In this document: positions 1-11,900 of the stretch, piece after piece
How the letters are laid out: each line of letters begins with the position of its first letter
How positions within the stretch are numbered: position 1 is the stretch's first letter
Origin: Daphnia carinata
Taxonomy: Eukaryota; Arthropoda; Branchiopoda; Diplostraca; Daphniidae
Direction of reading: 5' to 3'
Assembly (NCBI RefSeq): GCF_022539665.2
Contig: NC_081337.1
Location: forward strand, 9,524,679-9,588,678
DNA: 64,000 nucleotides
The notes under the pieces: generated by a model
What the model was told of the DNA's origin: nothing
Seen by the model: the letters and a program-made list of their open reading frames with translations, nothing else
Database searches by the model: none
Program-made: the position numbers and the translations under genes

Positions 1-2799
1 GACATGACGACAGGAAGCTCCTCATCATCGCCTACCTGTTGCTCAGACTGTTGGTGATGGTCAGACGTTCTGCAACAAACTGCGCATATTCGAGTTTCGG
101 CTTTATTCTGATACGTGCAATGAGTGCACTCCCAGTCCTGTTCAGCTTCAGTAGATGTTGGTATTGTGACTTTAGGACTTCGAGGTCGAACACCAGAGGA
201 AAGATTGACAGACCCGTAGTCTTTGTTTTTACTACTACGGCCAGAGACAGACGATTTTCGTGGGGATGTAGGTCTATCACGCAGCGAATCATCACTGTCG
301 CCGGAGAAATCTTCCGAATCCGACCAACGTCCAGATTTGGAGTTGGAGCCAACATGGCGACTCTGTTTCTGCGATGATCGCTGTGTTGACCGCTGTGATT
401 TCTGAGAGCGCCGTGATCTTTGGCTGGATGCGGGCGATGGTGGCCTCTGATCGTACGGTTGTTGTCCGGAAGCCATCATCATCATAGGGCCAGGCTGACC
501 ACCCATCAGATGACTTTGGCTACCAGTTAGGTACATCATAGACGGGTGAAAGTGTGGGTACATCATTGGGTGGATCATATGTTGTTGTGGCCACATTCCG
601 TGCGGCGCTTCGGCAGCAGCCGAAGACATACTCAAATTGCTGGGTGTTCGTTTCATCGGAGAATCTACAATCCCTACGTGCGCTAACAAGGGATTTTGAA
701 AATCCCAACCAAATTCAGATCCTCCAGGAGGCCACATCCCCGGTCGCCAATTCAACTGAGCCATTGAATGAGCCTGCCAAGTATTATAATTTCATAGAAT
801 GATCTTTTCTGATTAAAAGGGATTATGATTAATCTTGCCTGCTGCATTGGATTCCCTCTGGTTGGAGTCATTGGTGGGAAGCCTTGTGAAGGTCCAGATG
901 AAAGATCCCATGCGGATGAACTGTTTATAGCAGAGGATCCACCAGGCCTTCGAGAAGGAGGAGGATAGCCGGGATGTTGAACTGGGGGTTGATGATGTCC
1001 AGGTCGGGGATAACCCGGATGAGCGCCCCAGTCAGCTGAAACCCCAGCAATGCTGCTGGATCGGTGACGTGGATTCAACCTTTCTTCTTCCCAATCGGGA
1101 TAGTTCATTTGCTATTAAGATAAACGTAGAAGGTTATGACATAGTAATTTCTTATATCGATGGCTTTTATTATTACCGCGGCTTCGTTCAAACTGACAAA
1201 GCTTCCGCTGTTGCTTTGTGAAGAAGGCATTGGTCGATATTGTTGATGTTGACGTGTATCAACTGACTGCGACATTTTGAGATCCGGAGAGGGGGCTGCC
1301 ATTTTTCTAGGCATCGTTTGCGAAAGTCTAGGAGGCTCGAAGGGCAACGATGATGATGGGGAAGGCGGAGGACCGTAGGCTGGTTTTTTAAGAATTCCTG
1401 TCGGCGGAAATTTGTGTGGTAATTGAACGGGCGACGCCTCTTTGGGCGGCGGAATAGGAGGCACTGTAATGTAACCAAATAAAATTAACTGATAGATAGT
1501 TTCCGCAACCCTGGAAGTCAATACCTTAACGTTTTTGACTCCCAAGGTTGTAATAAATCGTTCGTCATTCATTGTAAAACATCTAAGCACAACTGTCAAC
1601 TAAAATAAACCAAGTCCACAGCAGTGTCTTGTTTACAAACATTTACAACAAGAAAACTGTAGAATTAAAACATACAAGAGACGACAGCTTTGGCCAAGCT
1701 GTGATAAAATTTCAAAAATAAATAAAATAATAAAACACATCTTAATTTGTTAATTAGACAATAAAATAATTCTTTTTTGATTTTCCACATACACGTGTCT
1801 AGCTGTTCGCAAGTCATTAAACATGCACTAACAATAGCCTGCTGACCGACCGAGTAACGAGTTCACTGGCCATGTGGTAAAAGTAAACAGACAAGGAAGC
1901 CCGTATAGATTTTCACAAAGTAACGTTGATCCGAAGCTTCCGTTCTCGTTTTTTTTACGCACTTTGTTAATCATAACATGTAACAGATGAAACCTTTGCT
2001 ATCTTTCTTTCGGCAGTCTATCGTATTTTTAAAAACTATGGCGGTACAGGCAGTTAATAACTTCCTCTTCAAGTTATTTACCTTTTCTTGATGGAAAAAA
2101 AATAGATAAATCATACCTGAAGGTTTACTATCAGGCGCAGAAGGAAGAGGTCTAGATCCCATAAAGCGCTTGAGTGATCCCATTTTCTCCATAAAAGATT
2201 CCTTACGAGGTAAGGACGGAGACATTGGAGACTGCTAGTTGTAACGAAACAACATTAATAATTCTATTTTATATTAAAAATCTAATTCAATATTTAAATA
2301 TTACTTGATTTTGTGAATTTGATCCTCCGCTTTTTCGGCCCAGAAGAGGAGTGGTAAACACATTTAAGCGTGATGTCTATGAAAGATTTCGTTAGACTGA
2401 GCCGAACTGCTTTGATATTTATCCAACACAACATACCGAAAAATCTTTCCGGCTAAGCAACGGTGTAGAAAATGGGCCTTTCTTCCCTTTGTTACGTGGT
2501 GGGGGTAGCGGAGGAGGTACAGAATGGTCAGTACTTTTCGGCGGCAGAGGTGGCCTTACTGAAGGAACTATGCAATCCAGGGCCTGTTTAAAGTCAATAG
2601 TAAATTCTTTATATCACGTAAAAGAGACATTAAAAAAACATATTACTTTTCTAGTGTGATTCATGCGTTTTGGGTGCCGATGATACATGTCATCGCACGA
2701 CAAACAAAAGATTTGGTTGAGACATTTTTCACACCGGACTTGAGGACTCGAAGATCCACAAAGTTCGCAGTGACGTCCATCGCCTTTCTTTGTCTCCAT
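1..2799 (-). CDS. lubel: LUBEL/HOIP (RNF31)-like linear ubiquitin E3 ligase, N-terminal part, truncated by window edge
   Basis: Family role: RBR-type E3 that makes Met1-linked (linear) ubiquitin chains in cytosolic immune and stress signalling. Seen: exons 2799-2647, 2583-2437, 2231-2117, 1463-1177, 1111-839 and 773 to the window edge, all junctions in phase, 582 codons visible. Residues about 8-46 form a B-box-like zinc finger (CELCG, CEKC, CLSCDDMYHRHP) that matches the zinc finger between the PUB and NZF parts of human HOIP. Proline-rich PPLPPK stretches, a Met/His-rich stretch and a Ser/Arg-rich stretch follow. Near 95-165 there is a RanBP2/NZF finger (WECTHCTYQNK...CAVC), the ubiquitin-binding type. 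The ATG at 2799 has a strong context (AAAATGG), but an upstream exon is possible. UBA and RBR domains would lie left of the window. The fifth exon ends in a GC donor (CAG|GCAAGA). Family call is firm; the exact start is not. Confidence 0.8.
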
Positions 2800-2885
2800 T
2801 TTCCCCCCTAAGATGTAAGTCAGATAAAGCTGATTAGATAGCGGAAATCAGATCCTAAATTCTTCATTATTATACCAAATTTTAC

Positions 2886-3047
2886 GGAGAATGTGGCTTT
2901 ATGGCCACCCGTTCCGTATTCAATTTCTTCGTATTCGTCTTCCAAGGGCGGCGGTTGAGTTGTCGGTAACGGAGGCGGTTCTGCAGCAGCAGCGGCGTCG
3001 TTGGTGGCAGATGCAGATTTATTTTCGGACCTAGCCGGCGTAATTTG
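2886..3047 (-). CDS. Candidate upstream coding exon of the LUBEL-like gene
   Basis: A 54-codon open stretch starts after an acceptor ending ATTCAG and ends at a plausible donor (TTCTCC|GTAAAA). It encodes an Ala-run, two Pro-rich PPPLP-type motifs and an acidic EDEYEEIEY segment, which resembles real coding sequence and the low-complexity style of the next exons. The problem is phase. Using the obvious donor, it does not join in frame to the exon carrying the B-box-like finger at 2799. A poorer donor (ACGG|GTGGCC) would restore the frame. It could be an N-terminal extension, an alternative isoform exon or a chance ORF. Confidence 0.35.
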
Positions 3048-3134
3048 CTGAATAATTCCCAAGTATAACACGAAAAAAAAAGGGGGAAACGAAACAAAAA
3101 CAAAAATTAGCATAAGTTTCACTAGGAAAGGCAC

Positions 3135-4543
3135 TTACATTAATTGCGAAGAACAGACTTTACATCAAAATATGAGTGCTGGCGACTGAAGTAAATAACC
3201 GTGTTGACGTACCCTCATTTCATTTGACACTGACAAGAGGCATGGGATATTATCGACACTAGATAGTAACAGCGGAAACGGAAGAAGCAATCCTCATTGA
3301 AAATTTGGTTGAAAAATCGTAAAATGCCGGAGAGATGGAGAAAGGCGTACCGCACGCCATGCACTTCGGAGGTGATGTCTGTTCACTCCGCTGGAATAGA
3401 CACCAAAGCGCAAAGCAATGCGACAGACAGCTTCGGCCTCTGGAATTGTCGGCATTCTGCCAACGATTCACGTTCTACCCCTGCCGAAAAGCAAAATCCC
3501 AAAAATATCGTCGAGCTCGTTCTGCCCTCCTGCCGGGAAAATTCTCCCTAGTGAGACACCACGCGCATCAGTGAGAATCAATCTTTAAAAGCATGAATAG
3601 ATTCGGCCTTTCCTGTAGCATTTTGCCGTTGAATTTCCATACATGTTCCTAAAAAAATTTAAATTGATTGCATTAAGTTACAGTGCGATGTGTCACATGT
3701 GTTTGCATGTCTTGAATTCAAATTACGAAACGTAAACACATTAGTGATGCTGAAAAGCATACGATCAGAATCATCACCTCGCTTATTGTGTACTGTTGTG
3801 ATACAGCTGGTCTATGCCTCAAGCGTCACCGATTTAAACTTAACATATTCCTCTGGAAGAAAGTCAAAAATAGCTTCGTATTCAAGGTTTTTAACAGCAG
3901 ACTAGTATTATTGCCACAGTTTGGAGGCCATCTCGTTCGTCAGAGATTCTCCTACGTAATCTTTCAGCAGTCTCTAAGGTGCTAGTTGTAAAAGCTAATC
4001 GAGTTGCGTGAACAATATTGTGTCATTCAAATCAATAGTCTTTTACACAACTGCCTCCTCTTGTTTCTTTGTATCTCCATTGTGATTATTTTACGCTATA
4101 TGAACGTAAAATAAATTTACTTTTGGAGAAGTTTTTGTCAATATAAACGAAGAGAAATACAATAAGCAAGTTTTTTCAAAATGGTAGTGCAATTCATGGC
4201 AATTCAAATAAGCCTTTTTAGAATTTCACTTTGAAATTTTGCATCCACTATTTAGGAACTTTCCACACGATGTTATTTTCCGTGTTTCAAAACCTCCACC
4301 TAGCGATAACCACTGAAAAATGGAAGTCCGCTGTTTAGTTTAAAAACGGGCTTACGTTTTGAAGCACTTGTGCCCACAGAATGCATTTATTAGTTTTCTA
4401 TTTACTACGTTAAAATTATTATAGAAAAGTAAGTAAGCTAAGATAACAAAGAAAATTTCCACCAACTTGCATGCAGATTTCAAAGAAATGTATTTGGATG
4501 TCTTCACTACATCCTGAAGTAATCAGTCTGGGTCATGACCCCT
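3135..4543. other. Intergenic region between laminin 3' end and the LUBEL-like gene
   Basis: Positions about 4386-4543 read as laminin 3'UTR. The block 3259-3551 is richer in GC than its surroundings and is open in several frames on both strands, but none of the translations is recognisable. It may be the promoter or 5'UTR of the minus-strand gene to the left. The rest (3560-4380) is AT-rich with no supported feature. Confidence 0.5.
4386..4391 (-). other. Polyadenylation signal of the laminin alpha gene
   Basis: AATAAA on the minus strand lies about 155 nt downstream of the laminin stop codon at 4544, a normal 3'UTR length. It is the nearest canonical hexamer in the right orientation. Confidence 0.55.
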
Positions 4544-5906
4544 TTAGATTGTTGGGCACGTAGTAGCTGTTACGCTACCAATAGCCTGTGTTGATCCAAA
4601 ACGCAACAGGCTACGGTTGATGTTAAGATTGCGGATGCAACCAACGAATTGCTCCTGAGTTTTTATTCCGCGCGGCTTGCTCGGGTTCGGGTGTCCACCG
4701 ACGAAAAGCGGATTGTTTGTGTCAGTAGATGACACACCAGCCACTCCTATTCCTGGCTCGACGAATACATTATCTACCGAAAGCGTCACTACATTCTTCG
4801 CCTTAATGGCTGCGTTAAAGAATATGAAAGTCTAAACTCTTGATCTCCAATTAAAGTTTTGGGAAGCTACTCCATACCTTGAACGTAATGCCATTTTCCA
4901 TCACACATGTGATGTTCGTGAGGAGGAATGTAGGTCGCCACAATCGGCCCTCGTCCATTGTCAACGCTAAAGATGAGAGCGCCGTTAACCATTTGCAGAA
5001 GAAGGAAATCACGCCGACCGTGTACGGACATGAGAATGCCTGATGTACTACGTGGTTTGATTTCCATGCTAATGTCGATATCCAAACCCACACGGAAATT
5101 CTCAACTGCGTAATAGATAAAATAAAATGAAATCAAGTGTTTCCGTATCGACTAGTATACACGATATTACCAGCTTTGATGTAACCCCCTTCAACAGCAA
5201 AGAATGATCCACTCTCCACTTTGGATGAACAAGGTTCAGTGCCCTCGATATAGCTTGGATCTCCAGCTGGACGGGAGCTGGCTCGGAAATTTCTCAAACA
5301 TCCAATCAAGCCTCCTTCAACACCCTAAAATGTTACCCCATGTTAGCCAGGTTAATCCAAGTATCAGTAATTTAATCAAACCTTGAAGTTATGGCGAGCA
5401 TTGTTAAGAACTTCAGGTGAGATTCCTCCGAGATAGTGAGGTTGATCAACGTTGATGGTCTGTGTATTGCCGGGTGAGCTTCCTTCGGCGACGACGAGGT
5501 CGTCGACAACAAGAGTGCCGTTTTGACGATCACGATTGAACATAACTGTGTGCCACTCGTCATCGTTATAAGTTTCAGGGCTGGTAAGCAGAGCAGGCCC
5601 GGTGCCGCAGTTGAAAGAAAAGTGGAGCTATTCAAACACATTAAATCAAAATGTTTTGTTATTAGCAAGCAGTAATAGTATAATTTAAAATATGCAATAC
5701 TTTTCCGTCTTTAAGGTAAAGTGCTGTGTAGTCAATGTGACGGTTTTCTGCAGCGTAGAAGATGATACCATCGGGTTCAGAAGTTTTGAACTCAATCGAC
5801 AATTCTGATTTTTGTCGATGGCGCCCAGGTAGTGCATTGTACTCGTGTCGGCTAAACTTGACATTGCCAAATCGAGTGCCACTGTTATCATCGACATCAG
5901 GATCAT
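4544..5906 (-). other. Laminin LG4-LG5 domains and C-terminus
   Basis: LG4 (about 3345-3520; [22 protein letters not shown]) and LG5 (about 3530-3698; [28 protein letters not shown]) are encoded by five exons and end at CPTI followed by the stop codon. The LG4-5 pair carries heparin and dystroglycan binding in the family. Confidence 0.9.
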
Positions 5907-8900
5907 CTGTTGCGTAACAATTACAGTTAAAAAATATCAACTACTTAAAGAAAAAACACTCGCAAGGGGAGTTTCATTTACCTGCAGGTTGGATCGGAAG
6001 GCGGCACTGACCCATAGGAATAGTTGTGGTTTCTGGAAGAGCAGTTGTTGTGGTAACTGGAATGGCTTCAGTGGTTGTCGTGATTACTAAATTCCAATGC
6101 TTTTGTTAGATATCTATTTTATGGCTTCATTTCAATGTGCATTACCTTCTGCTTCTGTCGTGGCTTCAGTTACAGGTCTGCTGGGTTGGGTTACTGGCAC
6201 CAAAATTTCTGGTTCTACAGGTAATTCCTCTTCGGGTACAGGTTCCAATGGTACCGATTCCGTTGGAACTGATTCAACAGAAGGTGAGGCATCTTCATCA
6301 TCGATTCGTTTAGGTTTCAAAGTAGGTGGTCCATGTGCATCAGGAAGTGGACATTTGGCAACAGAGGCTCCTTGATTTCCGGTGGAAGAGGCGTAATTGA
6401 TCAACTTGCCGTTAATGGTAGTATCACCGATGCAGCCAGAGAATGACGAATCGGTAGCCGAGGCACCAGGGGCCAAAGCAAATCTGTCGGGTACTCCACC
6501 AAAGTAGATGGGCGTAGCCGGGATTACTAAGGGACTGTTGGGTGTATCAAGCGTGTAAACATCGAAATCATCCACGACGAGGCTAATCTGTGAGCCATCA
6601 GCAGTTGCAGTAACCTAACGGGAAAATACATTTTGATTGAGTTGGATAAACACAAAAAAAGAGAAGAAATATTAGCTACGAAAAAATTACTTACCACATG
6701 CCATTGGCCATCGTTGAGTTTAGTGGGTCCTTCAGAAGAGACATCGCCACCTGGAGACGCTCGCATAACCAATGCGCCATCCAACATAGACAGAGAAAGT
6801 CTGTTGGTCTGATCTTCGTTGGCCATGTAAAAGACCAAACCATTATCTTGTTTGGTCTTGAACTTGAGGCTAACTTGAGCAAAGTTTTCGATGTTGACGC
6901 CGGGTAGAGAGACGTATCCGGTACCAGCTTCATTGAACGAGACGACATTAGCCACCTTGACTGGGCATGCAGAAATAACTCCAAAGGCTTCGACATTCTG
7001 ACTCAGATCAACCGGTGTTCCAGAAATCTGGACTTCGTCAATGCAGCCGTCAAAATCGACATTTGTAACATCTTCGAATCGATGTTCACCAGGGTAGCCA
7101 CCGAAATACATATAATTGGTAATTGACAAGTCAGAGTCACCAATCGTACTGGATCTTTGGGCCACATCCGCCCCATCAACCTATTTATAGAATAAAAATT
7201 AATTATGCTGAATAAATACATTGTACGAAAGAGTGGTGACAAACCTTGAGAATTCCATCGCGTAATCGTCGAACAGCCTCGATTGTATGCCACTTGTCAT
7301 CATTGTATCTCTCAGGTGACTTCAATGTTACAGTGTCGTCGCCAAGATTATACCGGAATACCACTTTACCCTTGTTGAGTTCAATTGACATAAATTCTTT
7401 GCCCTTTCCAGCCAAGAAGAGTAAACCGTTGTCAGCCATAGACTTGAATTTCAATTGAACATCAACTCGGTCACGGAAACGATAAGATTTTCGATCTAGA
7501 GTGGCATAACCTTCGCCGTCAAAACGATAACCAGTGCTCTCTTGCAAATTTTTCAGTTTGTCTCGTTCGATGGCCCCATAAACGTTGTTGGCATCTACGA
7601 AGTTCCACAGTCCAACTACCGTGTCACCGACCATAACCTCTTCGACTTCTCCGCGGAAAGAAGCGTAGAGGACCGTAGGCTGGATTTTAGCTGCAGTGGG
7701 GTATCCACCGATGAAGAATTTGGACAAGTCTTGGTCTAAATTGAATACGGAAAAGGTTCCCGGCAAAACAGCGTCTTTGGTGGTAATCTCTTCTTCTCCG
7801 GCTTCTTTTTCTGCCCGTACTGTCAGTCGGACCGATTTTCCTGTCCGCTGGACAATAGCCTGGTACCAAACGTTATCGGACACGTAACGATCATTCAAAA
7901 TAGTCTGAGGACCAGATCCGAGATCTGTTGTCAGGGTCAAGTATCCGTTACGGACTTCAAGAGTCATGAAATCGTCAGAACGAGTTCGTCGAAGTTTCTT
8001 GCTAGTCCCGACCTCGTTACCAAGGTAGGCCAGGAAGACATTCGATTCAGATGTTCGGAAGTATAGCGAAAATTGATTGGCCGTGGCTGCGCGGGAAAGA
8101 CCTTCTGGATTGCGTAACTGTAGGGTTGAATTGTGGTAGAAAGTGACTCCTACTGTAATGCGATTTGCTTGATCGCGGGCTAATGCCGTTTTCTGTCGGA
8201 GTTCGGCCAGTTTAGCTGACAAATCCTTGCCCATTTCGCTCAAAACAGCTTGCTTCTCTTTTGTGCGAGTCAGTAGATTGCGAAGATCAGGCAACACCGA
8301 GTTGAGCCGTTCCAGATTCGACAATGAAAATGTCGTACTCTTGCCAACAGCATCAATATCGCGAGCAAGCTGATTGGTTCGATCTCTTTGCATCGGGATT
8401 TTATTGGTGATCTCTTGGATTTTCATTGAAGCTTCAGAGCCACCTTGTTGAGCAGCAGTGCTTGTCTCAGCAGCTTTCCTACCATTTTCCTTTGCATTGC
8501 CGCTGGGAACGATTTTATCCAATGCGTCGTTAACAGATTTCAGACCTTCAGCAGTGCGTTGATTATTCTCTTCCACCAAATTGGCTAGTGTTTCTGCAGC
8601 CATTAAACGTGGTTTCAGCATAGTCTGGGTACGTTGAAGTGCGTCTCGAGCTTGTGCCAATAATTCTTCCGATCGTTGATGTGACAATTGCGCTCGTTCA
8701 CCAACTCCCGCTGAAAGTTGTGTAGCGTTCAGACCTGCATTTGTTGCCTGTTCAGCTGCTTTAATGGCTTCGTCAATTGCATCAACAATGTTCTTGTAGG
8801 AATTGGCAGCAGCAACGGCATTCTCTGAAGTTTGGCGAGTGTCGGTCAACATTTCGTCCAATCCAGCTGCTTGGTCTCCGAGCTTGGTTGCGTGGATCTG

Positions 8901-11900
8901 TGCATCGTAAAGGATTTTTCGTGATTCGGCTAAATCAGTTTCTTTCTGCTCGACATTTTCATGGAGTTTATCTTTTGAAGTCATAACACGATCGATATCC
9001 AATTTTAGTTGATCAAGCTTCATTTTGGCCGTTTCCATCAAAGCTGTAGCATTCGCTAAAAGTTGAGCGCAATTCTTCAAATGTGCGCTTGCAGTTGAAT
9101 TGCGCTGCTGGATATCGGCCACTGCACCTAAAGAAGACGAGGCACGATTTGCGCTGGTCAGCTTGTCAGCCATTTTGACGTTTTCCTTTGAGTTGTCAAT
9201 GTTATTGTTCAAATCTATTACTCGGCTGATTAGATCATTCAGCCGAGCAGTAAGATTAACAAGCAACAAGTTGTTGTCGCGAATAGGTAGCGCTTCTTCT
9301 TTCATTTTGCCCAGTAAGCTGATAGCTTCTTGTAGTTCATGATCGGATCCACTTTGTCTTTGTTGGAAGTTTCTTGAGCGAATTTCTTGTAGCATATTTT
9401 GAGCTTCACCCAATGCTTTGTCAATCTGAGGTCCTGCTCCACCTTCCAAACTTTCAGCTAGAAGAGCAACCTCACCAATAATGGAACGAGATTTCTGCAC
9501 AGCCTCTTGAATAAGCTTCTCCACTTCGATGGACTCGATAAGCGCCTTATTGGCATCACCGGCTTTTTCCATAGACTCCTCCTCGATGTAGCCGGATTTT
9601 ATTTTCAGACCACGAGATGTTGCCTCTAATTCAACTGTGACCGCTTCTAGTGGCCCAAACTGTATCTGAGAAACATCCAAGTTTCCAACTTCAGCTCTTA
9701 AATCCAACGCAGACTGGTTTATGGAAGCAAGTTTCTGATGAGTAAAGAAAGTCAATGCGACTGTTTGGAATTCGCCGGCGATAGGGTCGATCATAACCCT
9801 CAGTTCGTCAGTCACATCCAAGAGATTATGCGTGCATGAATCGCACTCAAAGCAACCTTGATCGGGAACTAAAACCCAGCGATATGGGCACGCTTCACAT
9901 TTATCGCCTATAATTAACAAATTGCAGATTGCATTATCTACACTGCAATTATGTTTTAAAATATTTCGTACCTATAACACCAGGCAAACAAGCACACTGG
10001 CCTGTGGCAGGGTTACACCCAACTCCGATGGCAAAATCTTCGTTACAGTTGCAAGATTGGCAACCACCCGGACCATAATTCCAGAATCCTGATGCGCAGC
10101 GCTCGCAATGACGACCAGCAGCTCCTGGACGGCATCTACATTGTCCAGTATTATCGTCGCATTGGCTTCCTTCAGATGCGTCAGCACAGCTGCAGGATCG
10201 ACATCCACGACAAGAATTGTATCCGTAGTGATCGGGTGCGCAGCGGTCACACTTTTCACCAATAACATTGGGTTGGCATTCACAAACGCCAGTGAAACTG
10301 CTGCATTGGCTCGTTCCACACCTTCAAAGGGAAAGTATAGTTATTTGAAGTCGCAATGTTTGTCGTAAAAAGCGAAAAATGTTTACTCGTCACAGTGGCA
10401 GCCCTGGCAATCCTTAAGTTCAACTGCATCACCATAGAAGCCTGGAGCACACAGACCGCAAGCGGGTCCGTAGGCATTATTCAAACATTTTAAGCATTCA
10501 CCGGTGACAGAATCACATGCTTGAGGATCATTGACATCAATGTTGTTAGAGCAATTGCAAGGTTTGCAGAAATCGCCAACAGTTTCAGGGCGTCCATAGA
10601 ATCCTGGAGCGCAGGATTCGCACAGCGGGCCAGTATATCCAGGTTTGCATTGGCAAGCGATTTCGTCCCCAGCCGGTGAAAAATCACACGTTAAGGCGAA
10701 ATTGTTTGACTCGATTGGAAGTGGACAGGCGCAGATCAAACAGTCTGAAGGCGTTGCTTGGGTTGCATCACCTTGGTAACCAATATCACATTTTTCGCAG
10801 TGATCTCCAACGGTATTGTGTTTGCAGTTGAAACATTTTCCAGTTATTGGATCACATGTGTCGCTGTGTCCGTGACCTTAAGATCAAACGTTAGAAGCAA
10901 CTGTAAGCAATTAATACTCAGAATTTGTAGAAAATTTTACGTTACATTGGCATGGAACACAGAAGCCACCATATGGTCCGGTATGAGCCCTGAAATGACC
11001 GGGAGCACAATCTTCGCACGAAGTTCCTTGATAATTCACTGGGCAATTGCACTGTTCCACAGCAACTGCAACATCAGCGTCGTCAATGAGCTCCTTGACC
11101 GCAATTTCCATAATTACCGACGACAATCGAGCTTCGCGAGTTGGGTCCGAATAAGATCCACGGATGTAAAGACCACGGACATCCTTAAGGGCCACTAAAA
11201 GGTTCTCTCTAGATGCTGGAAGTCCAGACGGTAAGACAAAGTTTCTTTCGTTAATTTCAACACTGACGGCCAATGGGACAGATGACGATGGTGTTTCATG
11301 TCCGAAATGGTACAGGGTGAAATCGCCTCCAATCAGGATAATGTCGGGGGCGGTTACAGTGTATCCAGCCGTTCCAGCGACGTAAACTATAGTGTAATTA
11401 AGATTTCCTCCGTAAGAAGTCAGCTTATTGCCCAAATAGGTTAATGGAGCCGAAAAGTAAAAAGAGCCATCCTCGGGTAGGAAGTCGGTGAGGACTGCCC
11501 GAATCATTTGATCGTAGGATTGAACTTGATCGACACTACGGCGTGAACCGACAAGACCAAGAACGATAGCAGCAGCCGTCCAGTCTTTCATGTCTGTGAC
11601 GTGCGAGCGGAAGAGTTGCAAAGTTGTGCAAGTAGCAGTCTTGCCGAAACAGAAACATTTGCTACAACCACGCGGATTAGACTCTTGCAGATTGAATGTG
11701 CCGGAAGAGCAAGTGTCGCAAGACGGCCCAATTACATTCTCTTTACAAAAGCAACTAGACGTGTCTTGGTCACATATTTCTTCAGCCGAACCTCGAACAT
11801 CGCAGTTGCACAATTGGCAGTACGGGAAAGCCTTTAATGATAGTCACATAATCGTTTAGAGAATAATAAATAATAATACGATGAAATTTTAAATACCCAA

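Noticed and set aside
3259-3551. Overlapping ORFs on both strands upstream of the LUBEL-like gene
   Set aside because: No frame is recognisable or joins in phase to the gene; kept only as part of the intergenic description.
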